Shown here piece by piece: positions 1-6,327 of a DNA stretch of 8,347 bases; positions within the stretch are counted from its first letter, which is position 1, and each line of letters starts with the position of its first letter. Location: positions 1 to 8,347 of the forward strand of contig JAJYGB010000004.1 of NCBI GenBank assembly GCA_021785235.1, read 5' to 3'. The notes beneath the pieces are model-generated. The model was not told where the DNA came from and searched no databases. It worked only from the letters and a program-made list of their open reading frames with translations. The position numbers were made by a program, and so were the translations under genes. This DNA comes from Bacteroidota bacterium. Lineage in GTDB: Bacteria > Bacteroidota > Kryptoniia > Kryptoniales > JAKASW01.

Positions 1-1131
1 ACATCGGCAATCACGCTTGCCCTGGCTAAAAAGGGTTTGGCGTCCGCGAGAAGTTTCGATAGTATCGACAACGCACCGGAAGAGAAGGCCCGCGGCATAA
101 CGATCGCGACCGCACACGTGGAATATCAGACGGCAACGAGACACTACGCTCACGTCGACTGCCCCGGACATGCTGACTATATAAAGAATATGATCACCGG
201 TGCCGCCCAGATGGACGGTGCGATCCTGGTGGTTGCGGCCAACGACGGTCCTATGCCTCAGACCCGAGAGCACATCCTCCTGGCTTACCAGGTCGGCGTG
301 CCGAAGATTGTGGTATTCATGAACAAGGTCGATATGGTCGACGATCCTGAGCTCCTCGAGCTCGTCGAGGTCGAAGTCCGCGATCTTTTGAAGAAGTATA
401 ATTTCCCCGGCGACGAGATACCCATCATTCAGGGCAGTGCCTTGAAAGCAATGGAAGCCGGCAATGACCCCAATGCGAAGGCCGACGATCCCCGGTTCAA
501 GTGTATTTATGATCTGATGGATGCGGTTGACAGCTACATCCCGCTCCCGCAGCGCGATGTTGACAAGCCGTTCATCATGCCGATCGAAGACGTCTTCACG
601 ATCACCGGACGCGGTACTGTCGGTACCGGTCGCGTTGAGCGCGGAAAAGTAAAGGTCGGCGAGGAAATCGAGATCATAGGTCTCGGCGCCCACAAGAAGG
701 CCGTAGTCACCGGACTCGAGATGTTCAGAAAAGAACTCGACGAGGGAATGGCGGGTGACAACATCGGCGCGCTCCTCCGCGGCGTGGAAAAGGAAGAGCT
801 CGAGCGCGGAATGGTCCTCGCGAAGCCCGGCTCAATCACACCGCACACGAAATTCATCGCCCAGGTTTACGTCCTGAGCAAGGAAGAAGGCGGACGTCAT
901 ACTCCGTTCTTCAAGGGTTACCGCCCGCAGTTCTACTTCCGCACGACAGACGTTACCGGATCCGCTACTGAATTCCCCGCCGGCACAGAGATGGTTATGC
1001 CGGGCGATAACGTCGACAACCTGAGAATCGAATTGATCACTCCGATTGCCATGGAAGAAGGACTTCGCTTTGCTATCCGCGAAGGCGGCCATACGGTCGG
1101 TGCAGGCGTAGTAACGAAAATTATAGAGTAA
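1..1131 (+). CDS. tuf: Elongation factor Tu (EF-Tu), 5'-truncated by window edge
   Basis: EF-Tu is the GTPase that carries aminoacyl-tRNA to the ribosomal A site. Frame 1 is open from base 1 (reading [12 protein letters not shown]) to TAA at 1129-1131, giving 376 residues. The P-loop GHVDHGKT and about 27 N-terminal residues lie left of the window, so a TTG at 37 is not the start. Visible GTPase motifs, in window residues, are switch I RGITI (31-35), DCPGH (53-57), NKVD (108-111) and a GSAL segment before the helical insert. After GSALKAM there are about eight more residues than in E. coli EF-Tu, a variation also seen in Thermus and many other phyla. Domains 2 and 3 are complete and end in the standard [15 protein letters not shown]. 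Placement before rpsJ matches the end of the str operon. Identity is certain; whether the genome has a second tuf copy cannot be seen. Confidence 0.98.
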   Translation, partial: TSAITLALAKKGLASARSFDSIDNAPEEKARGITIATAHVEYQTATRHYAHVDCPGHADYIKNMITGAAQMDGAILVVAANDGPMPQTREHILLAYQVGVPKIVVFMNKVDMVDDPELLELVEVEVRDLLKKYNFPGDEIPIIQGSALKAMEAGNDPNAKADDPRFKCIYDLMDAVDSYIPLPQRDVDKPFIMPIEDVFTITGRGTVGTGRVERGKVKVGEEIEIIGLGAHKKAVVTGLEMFRKELDEGMAGDNIGALLRGVEKEELERGMVLAKPGSITPHTKFIAQVYVLSKEEGGRHTPFFKGYRPQFYFRTTDVTGSATEFPAGTEMVMPGDNVDNLRIELITPIAMEEGLRFAIREGGHTVGAGVVTKIIE

Positions 1132-1172
1132 TCAATTTGAACGCTGACAAAATTATGGAAGCGAGGTAAGCT

Positions 1173-1481
1173 GTGGCTGGTCAGACTATCAGGATAAAGC
1201 TGAAATCCTATGATCATGCTCTGATTGATAAATCGGCTGAGAAGATCGTCAGGACGATTAAGTCCACCGGAGCGGTTGTCTCCGGCCCGATCCCGCTGCC
1301 GACCAAGAAAACGATTTATACCGTCCTTCGTTCACCTCACGTCGACAAGAGGAGCCGGGAACAGTTCGAACTTCGGCAGCACAAGCGTCTGATTTACATT
1401 TACAACGCTTCTTCGAAGTCGGTTGATTCCCTCACTAAACTCGATCTCCCCGCAGGAGTCGACGTCGAGATGAAGGTCTAA
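1173..1481 (+). CDS. rpsJ: 30S ribosomal protein S10 (NusE)
   Basis: S10 is a 30S head protein and, as NusE, also joins NusB and NusG in transcription antitermination and transcription-translation coupling (family knowledge). The 102-residue product has the normal length. It carries the family signatures [14 protein letters not shown] (residues 6-19), the loop region [16 protein letters not shown] (31-46) and [21 protein letters not shown] (54-74). The start is GTG at 1173, with GAGGT at 1162-1166 leaving a 6-nt spacer; no in-frame ATG fits the N-terminus. It follows tuf by 41 nt with no visible terminator and precedes rplC by 73 nt, the longest gap in the window. Identity is near certain. 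Confidence 0.98.
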   Translation: MAGQTIRIKLKSYDHALIDKSAEKIVRTIKSTGAVVSGPIPLPTKKTIYTVLRSPHVDKRSREQFELRQHKRLIYIYNASSKSVDSLTKLDLPAGVDVEMKV

Positions 1482-1511
1482 AGGCCACAGCTTATGGCAA
1501 TCTTTAATTTC

Positions 1512-1526
1512 TCCCTCCTGGAGGGA
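1512..1526 (+). promoter_or_regulatory. Inverted repeat in rpsJ-rplC gap that can sequester an SD-like GGAGGG
   Basis: The 15-nt stretch is a perfect inverted repeat: TCCCTCC, one T, then GGAGGGA. As RNA it can form a 6-bp stem (1512-1517 with 1521-1526) closed by a 3-nt loop. The right arm contains GGAGGG (1520-1525), a strong SD placed 6 nt before the ATG of a mini-ORF at 1532. The left arm contains CCTCC, the same core as the 16S rRNA anti-SD. It is too short and lacks the T-run of a Rho-independent terminator. A regulatory role is inference; the repeat itself is seen directly. Confidence 0.4.
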
Positions 1527-1531
1527 TGTTT

Positions 1532-1555
1532 ATGAGAAACCGGAGTTTGAGATAA
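1532..1555 (+). other. Possible seven-codon leader/mini-ORF coupled to rplC
   Basis: The frame ATG AGA AAC CGG AGT TTG AGA TAA encodes MRNRSLR. It begins 6 nt after GGAGGG (1520-1525), and its TAA (1553-1555) shares its last A with the rplC ATG (TAATG). That is the standard geometry for termination-reinitiation coupling. Another in-frame ATG at 1526 abuts the SD and is an unlikely start. The peptide resembles nothing I recognise. Any role would more likely be through translation of the leader than through the peptide itself. It is short enough to arise by chance, so confidence is low. Confidence 0.25.
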
Positions 1556-2175
1556 TGAGCGGTCTGCTTGGCAAAAAACTCGGCATGACTAACGTGTTCG
1601 ACGAGAAAGGGAATTCCATCTCCGTAACCGTTATTGAAGCAGGGCCCTGTCCCGTCACCGCGATCAAGACAAAAGATCGTGATGGCTACGAGGCGCTTCA
1701 GCTCGGTTTCGGCGAGAAGCCCGAGCGTCTAGTGGCGAAGCCGATGAAAGGATATTTTGCGAAGGCCGGGGTTAAACCGGCGAAGATACTGTGTGAGTTC
1801 GACGGGTTCGATATTGCGTCGTTCAAATTAGGCGACGTGATCAATGTCGATAAGATATTCGCCGTCGGTGACAGAATATCCGTTACCGGAACCTCGAAAG
1901 GCAAGGGATTCCAGGGAGTTGTCAAGCGCCACCACTTCGGAGGCGGCGCGGTTACCCACGGTCAAAGCGACAGGTTGCGTGCTCCCGGTTCAGTCGGCAG
2001 CTCTTCCTACCCGTCACGCGTCTTCAAAGGACTGAGGATGGCGGGAAGAATGGGAGGAAAACGCTCCACAATGAAGAACCTTAAAGTGGTACGCCTGATC
2101 CCCGACTCGAACCTCATCCTCGTAGAGGGGTCGGTTCCCGGTCCGACGAACGGTTACGTGCAAATCTGGAAGTGA
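1555..2175 (+). CDS. rplC: 50S ribosomal protein L3
   Basis: L3 binds near the 3' end of 23S rRNA, starts 50S assembly, and reaches towards the peptidyl-transferase centre with a long loop. The 206-residue product begins SGLLGKKLGMTNVFDEKG. It shows the core GTSKGKGFQGVVKRHHFGGG (residues 112-131), THGQSDRLRAPGSVG (134-148), and SYPSRVFKGLRMAGRMGG (151-168), and ends in a short NGYVQIWK. Length is typical of the family. The ATG at 1555 has GGAG at 1542-1545 with a 9-nt spacer. It overlaps by one base the stop of a mini-ORF at 1532-1555, so rplC could also be translated by reinitiation. The gene is followed 14 nt later by rplD. Confidence 0.98.
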   Translation: MSGLLGKKLGMTNVFDEKGNSISVTVIEAGPCPVTAIKTKDRDGYEALQLGFGEKPERLVAKPMKGYFAKAGVKPAKILCEFDGFDIASFKLGDVINVDKIFAVGDRISVTGTSKGKGFQGVVKRHHFGGGAVTHGQSDRLRAPGSVGSSSYPSRVFKGLRMAGRMGGKRSTMKNLKVVRLIPDSNLILVEGSVPGPTNGYVQIWK

Positions 2176-2177
2176 AA

Positions 2178-2181
2178 GAGG
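2178..2181 (+). promoter_or_regulatory. SD that fixes the rplD start
   Basis: GAGG lies 8 nt before ATG at 2190. It overlaps the region just past the rplC stop, and an in-frame GTG at 2172 lies upstream of it, so translation should begin at 2190. Confidence 0.7.
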
Positions 2182-2189
2182 TTCCCAAG

Positions 2190-2828
2190 ATGCAATTAGA
2201 AGTTTTGAAAATCGATGGTAGCAAGACCGGTGAGATGGTAGACCTGTCGCCGGCGATATTTGAGATAAAGCCGAATGACCAGGCTATTTACCAGGCCGTG
2301 ACGGCTTATCTGGCCAATGCACGGCAGGGAACGCATAAGACGAAAACCCGCGGGGAAGTCCGCGGAGGCGGCAAGAAACCCTGGAAGCAAAAACACACCG
2401 GGAGGGCGCGCAGCGGCTCGATCAGAAACCCTGTCTGGGTCGGCGGCGGCACTATATTCGGGCCGCAACCTCACGACTACGAGAAGAAGGTTAACGACAA
2501 GGTGAAAATCCTTGCGAAGAAGTCTGCGCTTTCCTACAAGGCAAAAGATACCGGGCTCATGGTTGTTGAAGACTTCACGCTCGAAGAGTCGAAGACGAGA
2601 CGCGTCATCGAAATACTGAATTCCCTCGGCCTGAAGGGGAAAAAGGTACTCGTGCTTTTGCCCAAAGGTGATAAGAAGATATTCCTGGCGGTCAGGAATA
2701 TGCAGAAAGTATTCGTGAAAGATGCCGTCGGCGCTTCGGTGTACGAGATTCTGAACAACGATGTCGTCCTCTTCCAGAAGAGCGCGCTCACGGCTTTGCA
2801 GGACAAAATGGTCGGAGAAACGAAATGA
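2190..2828 (+). CDS. rplD: 50S ribosomal protein L4
   Basis: L4 binds 23S rRNA domain I early in assembly and sends a loop to the narrowest part of the exit tunnel. In E. coli it also represses the S10 operon. From ATG 2190 the protein is 212 residues. The tunnel loop, basic and glycine-rich, runs from about residue 46 (RQGTHKTKTRGEVRGGGKKPW) through KQKHTGRARSGSIRNP to GGGTIFGPQPHDY (85-97). The globular Rossmann-like part includes KSALSYKAK (111-119) and a C-terminal VYEILNNDVVLFQKSAL (184-200). The GGTIFGPQPHDY form resembles L4 of the FCB group. An earlier in-frame GTG at 2172 overlaps the rplC stop but has no SD and would add six atypical residues. The stop TGA overlaps the rplW start (ATGA). 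Confidence 0.97.
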   Translation: MQLEVLKIDGSKTGEMVDLSPAIFEIKPNDQAIYQAVTAYLANARQGTHKTKTRGEVRGGGKKPWKQKHTGRARSGSIRNPVWVGGGTIFGPQPHDYEKKVNDKVKILAKKSALSYKAKDTGLMVVEDFTLEESKTRRVIEILNSLGLKGKKVLVLLPKGDKKIFLAVRNMQKVFVKDAVGASVYEILNNDVVLFQKSALTALQDKMVGETK

Positions 2829-3115
2829 GTTCGGTTTTGATTAGACCCCTGTTGACCGAAAAGAACACCAAGTTACAGGAACGGCATCAGTACGTTTTTG
2901 AGGTCACAAAAGATTCAAACAAGATTGAGATTACACGCGAGATTGAGAAGCGTTTCAGTGTGAAAGTGAAGAGCCTTCGCACGGTCGTGATAAAAGGAAA
3001 AATCATAGGCACGATGACAAAACGTGGACGCTTTGAAGGAAGACGGCCCGGCAGAAAGAAAGCCGTCGTGACTCTTATGGAAGGTTACACGATTGATTTA
3101 CTCGGTACCGCGTAG
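2825..3115 (+). CDS. rplW: 50S ribosomal protein L23
   Basis: L23 sits at the exit of the nascent-peptide tunnel and is the main docking site for trigger factor and the signal recognition particle. The 96-residue product starts SSVLIRPLLTEKNTKLQE, then YVFEVTKDSNKIEI and IEKRFSVKVKSLRTVVIKGK, and ends KKAVVTLMEGYTIDLLGTA, all standard for bacterial L23. The central basic loop (GTMTKRGRFEGRRPGRKKA, about residues 62-80) contacts 23S rRNA. The ATG at 2825 overlaps the rplD stop by four bases (ATGA), with GGAG at 2814-2817 giving a 7-nt spacer, so translation is probably coupled to L4. A 61-nt gap with two tandem mini-ORFs follows before rplB. Confidence 0.97.
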   Translation: MSSVLIRPLLTEKNTKLQERHQYVFEVTKDSNKIEITREIEKRFSVKVKSLRTVVIKGKIIGTMTKRGRFEGRRPGRKKAVVTLMEGYTIDLLGTA

Positions 3116-3119
3116 GCTT

Positions 3120-3175
3120 ATGAGCGCTTTGCGCCGTATATGAACAAAGAAATAATGAACGGCAAAGGATTTTGA
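3120..3175 (+). other. Two chained mini-ORFs in the rplW-rplB gap
   Basis: ATG 3120 to TGA 3143 encodes MSALRRI. Its stop overlaps the next start (ATGA, 3140-3143), which opens a second frame to TGA 3173-3175 encoding [11 protein letters not shown]. That stop ends one base before the rplB ATG at 3177. Together they tile the gap from 4 nt after the rplW stop to rplB. Neither has a convincing SD of its own. The geometry could keep ribosomes on the mRNA between rplW and rplB, but chance is a real alternative because ATG and TGA triplets are common in such a sequence. Confidence 0.2.
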
Positions 3176-3176
3176 G

Positions 3177-4004
3177 ATGGGCTTAAAGAAACTAAAACCG
3201 ATGACGCCGGCGACCCGCTTTTACACGGTCTCCACGTTTGAGGAAGTAACGAAGACGGAGCCTGAGAAGGCGCTCATCGTTCCTATTAAGAGCTCCGGTG
3301 GCAGGAATAATCAGGGGCGGATAACCTCCCGTCATCGCGGCGGCGCGCACAAAAAGTTTTATCGTATCATAGATTTCAAGCGCGAAAAGAACGGCATTGA
3401 TGCCAAGGTTGCGGCGATCGAGTATGACCCGAACCGGAACGCCAGAATCGCGTTGTTGCATTATGTGGACGGAGAGAAGAGGTACATCATCGCTCCGGAA
3501 GGCCTGAAGGTCGGAGACGCGGTTCAAACTGGTGAGCAGGCGGAGATCAAGCCGGGCAATGCGATGCTGTTGAAGAACATCCCCGTCGGAACCACGATTC
3601 ATAACATTGAGTTGAAGCCGGGCAAAGGCGCGCAGATGGCCCGCAGCGCTGGAAATTCCGCTCAACTCGCCGCGAAGGAGGGCGATTTCGCCACGCTAAG
3701 ACTCCCTTCAGGTGAGATGAGAATGATCAGGACCGACTGCAAAGCCACCATCGGCGTTGTCGGCAATGCGGAATACGAAAATATCAGTTGGGGCAAGGCC
3801 GGGAGACTTCGCTGGTTCGGCGTTAGGCCTCAGTCAAGAGGAGTTGTGATGAACCCGGTCGATCACCCGCACGGCGGCGGTGAAGGAAAGTCCCCGCAGG
3901 GTAACCCGCATCCCGTGTCTCCCTGGGGCTGGAAGACCAAAGGTAAGAAGACGCGCAAAAGAAACAAGCAGTCAAACAAGTATATCGTGAAACGAAGAAA
4001 ATAA
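3177..4004 (+). CDS. rplB: 50S ribosomal protein L2
   Basis: L2 is needed for joining of the subunits and lies next to the peptidyl-transferase centre. The 275-residue product has the usual length. It opens [24 protein letters not shown] and has the N-terminal [23 protein letters not shown] segment (residues 47-69) in an OB-like fold. An SH3-like domain follows, with the hallmark [16 protein letters not shown] (154-169). Near the C-terminus is [13 protein letters not shown] (225-237), whose first histidine (H230) corresponds to the conserved E. coli His229. The basic C-tail [19 protein letters not shown] is normal for rRNA binding. ATG 3177 has AAAGGA at 3164-3169 with a 7-nt spacer. rpsS follows after 13 nt. 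Confidence 0.98.
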   Translation: MGLKKLKPMTPATRFYTVSTFEEVTKTEPEKALIVPIKSSGGRNNQGRITSRHRGGAHKKFYRIIDFKREKNGIDAKVAAIEYDPNRNARIALLHYVDGEKRYIIAPEGLKVGDAVQTGEQAEIKPGNAMLLKNIPVGTTIHNIELKPGKGAQMARSAGNSAQLAAKEGDFATLRLPSGEMRMIRTDCKATIGVVGNAEYENISWGKAGRLRWFGVRPQSRGVVMNPVDHPHGGGEGKSPQGNPHPVSPWGWKTKGKKTRKRNKQSNKYIVKRRK

Positions 4005-4017
4005 CGGTTGGAATGAC

Positions 4018-4305
4018 ATGGCCCGTTCGGTAAAAAAAGGTATTTACGTCGATCCGAAACTCATGAAAAAGGTTGAGGATCTCAACAAGAAGAACCAGAA
4101 AAAGGTGATCAAGACCTGGTCGCGCGACAGCATGATCGTCCCCGATTTTGTGGGTCACACTTTCGCGGTTCATAACGGAAATAAATTCATCCCGGTGTAC
4201 ATCATCGAGGCGATGGTGGGGCACAGGCTCGGCGAGTTTGCCGCGACCCGCACCTTCAGGGCCCATCCCGGAGTGAAATCCGAAAAGACCGCAACGCCTG
4301 CATAA
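4018..4305 (+). CDS. rpsS: 30S ribosomal protein S19
   Basis: S19 forms a head complex with S13 and contacts the A-site tRNA region. The 95-residue product starts [18 protein letters not shown]. It has the signature [21 protein letters not shown] (about residues 38-58) and the C-terminal [19 protein letters not shown] (71-89), close to the family's GHKLGEFAPTRTF motif, with Ala replacing the usual Pro. The SD is poor: GGTTGGA at 4006-4012 is only a weak match, and an out-of-frame ATG lies five bases upstream (4013). Translation therefore probably depends on coupling to rplB, which ends 13 nt earlier. rplV follows after 13 nt. Confidence 0.97.
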   Translation: MARSVKKGIYVDPKLMKKVEDLNKKNQKKVIKTWSRDSMIVPDFVGHTFAVHNGNKFIPVYIIEAMVGHRLGEFAATRTFRAHPGVKSEKTATPA

Positions 4306-4310
4306 AGGAG
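4304..4310 (+). promoter_or_regulatory. SD that fixes the rplV start
   Basis: AAAGGAG ends 8 nt before ATG 4319 but only 2 nt before the in-frame TTG at 4313. This makes the ATG the real start. Confidence 0.8.
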
Positions 4311-4318
4311 TCTTGGAA

Positions 4319-4663
4319 ATGGAATCAAAAGCAGTAGCCAGATATATAGGTTCTTCGCCGAGAAAGATGAGACTCGTCGTGGACCTCATTCGCGGCAAGA
4401 GTGTGGGGCAGGCATTGTCAATCCTGCATTTCTCACCGAAGCATGCGGCTAAAGACGCCGAGAAGGCTGTCCGTTCGGCTGTGGCAAACATCATGAACAG
4501 GGAAGATGTCGGCAAGGTCGATGAAGAAAGCCTCATTGTGAAAGAGATTTTTGTCGATGGCGGTCCGGTTGCTAAGAGAGTGTTGCCGGCTCCTCAGGGA
4601 CGCGCGTATCGTATCAGAAAAAGAAGCAACCACATAACCGTTGTTGTGGCAACCAAAGAATGA
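4319..4663 (+). CDS. rplV: 50S ribosomal protein L22
   Basis: L22 binds all domains of 23S rRNA, and its beta-hairpin lines the exit tunnel near the macrolide site. From ATG 4319 the protein has 114 residues. These include ARYIGSSPRKMRLVVDLIRGKSV (residues 7-29), an AAKDAEKAVRSAVANIMN helix (43-60), the hairpin GGPVAKRVLPAPQGRAYRIRKRSNHI (81-106), and the usual TVVVATKE end. The hairpin is unbroken, with no insertion or deletion of the type associated with macrolide resistance visible by eye. An in-frame TTG at 4313 would sit only 2 nt from the SD and is rejected. A 51-nt gap carrying a small hairpin separates it from rpsC. Confidence 0.97.
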   Translation: MESKAVARYIGSSPRKMRLVVDLIRGKSVGQALSILHFSPKHAAKDAEKAVRSAVANIMNREDVGKVDEESLIVKEIFVDGGPVAKRVLPAPQGRAYRIRKRSNHITVVVATKE

Positions 4664-4681
4664 AATTAATCCAGACGCATA

Positions 4682-4695
4682 CCCGTTTCGACGGG
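4682..4695 (+). promoter_or_regulatory. Small hairpin with TTCG loop in the rplV-rpsC gap
   Basis: CCCGT (4682-4686), loop TTCG (4687-4690) and ACGGG (4691-4695) form a perfect 5-bp stem. It ends 8 nt before the rpsC SD (AGGAGG, 4704-4709). There is no T-run after it, so a Rho-independent terminator is unlikely. It could be a processing site, an insulator that keeps the rpsC SD open, or chance. The rest of this 51-nt gap contains no mini-ORF and no promoter I can recognise. Confidence 0.35.
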
Positions 4696-4703
4696 AACGA
4701 CTT

Positions 4704-4709
4704 AGGAGG
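4704..4709 (+). promoter_or_regulatory. Strong SD for the TTG start of rpsC
   Basis: AGGAGG lies 5 nt before TTG 4715. It is among the best SD matches in the window and supports the TTG as the rpsC start codon. Confidence 0.8.
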
Positions 4710-4714
4710 AACTT

Positions 4715-5356
4715 TTGGGACAAAAGACTAATCCTGTTGGCTTTAGGCTCGGAATTACCCGCGATTGGGACTCCACATGGTTTGAGCGAAAGGGATATTC
4801 AAAATTACTGACGGAAGATGAGAAGGTCAGGAACTATTTGCGGAACCGCCTTAACAAGGCCGGTGTCTCAAGGCTGATCATCGAGCGAAAAGGAAGCCAG
4901 CTGACGGTAGCTATTCACACGAGCCGTCCGGGAATTGTCATTGGCAAGAGCGGTAAAGATGTCAACCAGCTCGAAGCCGAGTTGAAGAAGCTTACCGGAA
5001 GGGAAGCAGTCAAGATCAAGACATTTGAGATCAAACGACCCGAACTCGACGCGTACCTGGTTGCGGAAAATATCGCCAATCAGCTCGAGGGAAGAATTAA
5101 TTTCCGCCGAGCGATGAAGAACGCCATCACGTCGGCATCGCGCATGGGAGCGGAAGGCATCCGCGTCATGTGTGCGGGAAGGCTCGGCGGTGCCGAAATA
5201 GCCCGTACCGAACAGTACCGTGAGGGAAGAGTTCCGCTGCATACTCTCCGCGCGGACATCGATTATGCCAGCGTAGCTGCTAGAACGATATACGGACTGA
5301 TAGGCGTGAAGGTTTGGATTTGCCGCGGCGAAGTCTACGGACCGCTTCCGCGATAA
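4715..5356 (+). CDS. rpsC: 30S ribosomal protein S3
   Basis: S3 lines the mRNA entry channel of the 30S subunit and takes part in ribosomal helicase activity with S4 and S5. The start is TTG at 4715, giving [20 protein letters not shown], the invariant S3 N-terminus; no ATG is available and the SD AGGAGG is strong. The 213-residue product has a type II KH domain with GKSG at residues 77-80. It also has NFRRAMKNA (129-137), in which R131, R132 and K135 match the E. coli entry-channel residues. The C-terminal domain reads [19 protein letters not shown] (148-166) and [17 protein letters not shown] (169-185). It lacks the long C-terminal tail found in some phyla. The TTG start may tune its level. 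Confidence 0.98.
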   Translation: MGQKTNPVGFRLGITRDWDSTWFERKGYSKLLTEDEKVRNYLRNRLNKAGVSRLIIERKGSQLTVAIHTSRPGIVIGKSGKDVNQLEAELKKLTGREAVKIKTFEIKRPELDAYLVAENIANQLEGRINFRRAMKNAITSASRMGAEGIRVMCAGRLGGAEIARTEQYREGRVPLHTLRADIDYASVAARTIYGLIGVKVWICRGEVYGPLPR

Positions 5357-5374
5357 TACTAAGGAGACTTAAAG

Positions 5375-5794
5375 ATGTTGATGCCGAAAAGAGTAAAATA
5401 CAGGAAGACCCAGCGCGGAAGGATGCGCGGCAAAGCCCAGCGCGGAAGCTCGGTTGCATTCGGTGATTTTGGCCTGAAAGCGCTCGAGCCCGGTTGGATT
5501 ACCGCTCGTCAAATCGAAGCGGCTCGCGTCGCCCTGACAAGACAGATGAAACGCGATGGAAGAATCTGGATCAGAATTTTCCCCGACAAGCCGGTAACAA
5601 AGAAACCCGCCGAGACTAGAATGGGAAAAGGAAAAGGAATGCCTGAGTTCTGGGTCGCGGTCGTTAAGCCGGGAAGAATAATGTTTGAGATCGGAGGAGT
5701 CAACGCAACGATAGCACAGGAAGCGTTGAGACTCGCGGCCCATAAACTCCCGATCAAAACGAAGTTTGTTGTAAGCATGGATTACGAGGGTTAG
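5375..5794 (+). CDS. rplP: 50S ribosomal protein L16
   Basis: L16 helps organise the A-site tRNA and the elbow contacts of the 50S subunit, and is a late assembly protein. The 139-residue product starts [19 protein letters not shown], the family's typical beginning. This supports ATG 5375 over the in-frame ATG at 5381; the SD AAGGAG (5361-5366) is 8 nt from the first and 14 nt from the second. It has [26 protein letters not shown] (residues 35-60), and the TRMGKGKG loop (81-88). R82 there corresponds to the arginine hydroxylated in E. coli L16; whether it is modified here cannot be read from this window. The end is [13 protein letters not shown]. rpmC follows after 4 nt. Confidence 0.98.
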   Translation: MLMPKRVKYRKTQRGRMRGKAQRGSSVAFGDFGLKALEPGWITARQIEAARVALTRQMKRDGRIWIRIFPDKPVTKKPAETRMGKGKGMPEFWVAVVKPGRIMFEIGGVNATIAQEALRLAAHKLPIKTKFVVSMDYEG

Positions 5795-5798
5795 GAAA

Positions 5799-6044
5799 AT
5801 GATAAAGCCCCATGAACTCCGGCCGATGTCGGAAAAAGAAATTCAGCAACGCATTAAAGATAATCTGGAAGCGCTCGACAAGATGAAATTTCAGAAAGCC
5901 GTCGGCGGCGATGTGAAGAACCCGGTGCAGGCCCGCTTTCTCAAGAAGGAGATAGCGAGGATGAGGACGATCCTTCATGAGCGCGAGATCTCGAAGGCGA
6001 AGAACAAAACTGCTGACAGTTCAGATAAGAGTGAGGTCGCTTGA
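5799..6044 (+). CDS. rpmC: 50S ribosomal protein L29
   Basis: L29 sits beside L23 at the exit tunnel rim and is a small two-helix protein. The 81-residue product has the expected pattern: an N-terminal [21 protein letters not shown] helix, a central [20 protein letters not shown] (about residues 27-46), and the second helix [18 protein letters not shown]. The last about 15 residues ([17 protein letters not shown]) are a polar tail longer than in E. coli L29 (63 aa); such tails are common outside Proteobacteria. ATG 5799 lies 4 nt after the rplP stop. Its SD, GAGGG at 5786-5790, is inside the end of rplP. The stop TGA overlaps the rpsQ ATG by one base. Confidence 0.95.
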   Translation: MIKPHELRPMSEKEIQQRIKDNLEALDKMKFQKAVGGDVKNPVQARFLKKEIARMRTILHEREISKAKNKTADSSDKSEVA

Positions 6045-6313
6045 TGGAAAGCTCAGCCGAAAAGAGAAGCCTGCGAAAAGTCAGGGTCGGTAAAGTCGTG
6101 AGCAACAAGATGCAGAAGTCGATCGTTGTAAGTATCGAAAGACGTGTTGCGCATCCTATCTACAAGAAATATTTCAAGAAAACTACAAAGCTCATGGCGC
6201 ATGACGAAAAGAACGAAGCGCATATCGGCGACATCGTGAAGATCATGGAAACGCGGCCGCTGTCCAGGAGTAAGCGCTGGCGCCTTGTAGAAATTGTCGA
6301 AAAAGCGAAGTAA
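6044..6313 (+). CDS. rpsQ: 30S ribosomal protein S17
   Basis: S17 is an OB-fold protein that binds early to the 5' domain of 16S rRNA. From ATG 6044 the protein has 89 residues: [20 protein letters not shown] (10-29), [31 protein letters not shown], and [19 protein letters not shown] at the end. The AHDEKNE and [17 protein letters not shown] segments are very close to S17 of the FCB group. The start overlaps the rpmC stop (TGATG). GAGG at 6033-6036 is 7 nt from ATG 6044 but only 4 nt from the in-frame TTG at 6041, so the ATG is preferred. It closes the S10 part of the cluster; rplN follows after 14 nt with no visible terminator. Confidence 0.97.
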   Translation: MESSAEKRSLRKVRVGKVVSNKMQKSIVVSIERRVAHPIYKKYFKKTTKLMAHDEKNEAHIGDIVKIMETRPLSRSKRWRLVEIVEKAK

Positions 6314-6314
6314 C

Positions 6315-6320
6315 GGAGGT
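6315..6320 (+). promoter_or_regulatory. Strong SD for the TTG start of rplN
   Basis: GGAGGT lies 7 nt before TTG 6328 and directly follows the rpsQ stop. There is no competing ATG nearby, so it decides the rplN start. Confidence 0.8.
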
Positions 6321-6327
6321 TTAGAAA

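Noticed and set aside
37..39. TTG at 37 as the start of EF-Tu
   Set aside because: The frame is open to base 1 and reads [12 protein letters not shown], the normal EF-Tu sequence just after the P-loop. The gene begins left of the window.
349..375. Short direct and inverted repeats (GAGCTC/CTCGAG type) within tuf
   Set aside because: They arise from the repeated Leu-Glu and Val-Glu codons of a conserved LLELVEVEV helix in EF-Tu and need no other explanation.
1137..1158. Possible promoter (TTGAAC and a TATGG-like box) between tuf and rpsJ
   Set aside because: The two boxes are only about 10 nt apart and the second is a poor match, so it does not resemble a sigma-70-type promoter.
1512..1526. 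Rho-independent terminator between rpsJ and rplC
   Set aside because: The stem is only 6 bp with a 3-nt loop and no T-run follows; the downstream genes clearly continue the same operon.
2172..2174. GTG at 2172 as the rplD start
   Set aside because: It overlaps the rplC stop, lacks an SD, and adds six residues not typical of L4. ATG 2190 has GAGG 8 nt upstream.
3192..3665. 157-codon minus-strand open frame inside rplB
   Set aside because: Antisense shadow of L2; no recognisable domain and no separate SD or promoter support.
4313..4315. TTG at 4313 as the rplV start
   Set aside because: Only 2 nt from the AAAGGAG SD; ATG 4319 has the right 8-nt spacing and gives the usual L22 N-terminus.
3823..4536. 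237-codon open frame on the minus strand across rplB, rpsS and rplV
   Set aside because: It lies opposite three unmistakable ribosomal protein genes, its translation matches no family I recognise, and it would cross two gene junctions. It is a shadow of codon bias in the real genes.
6041..6043. TTG at 6041 as the rpsQ start
   Set aside because: ATG 6044 is better spaced from GAGG (7 nt) and overlaps the rpmC stop in the common TGATG form.
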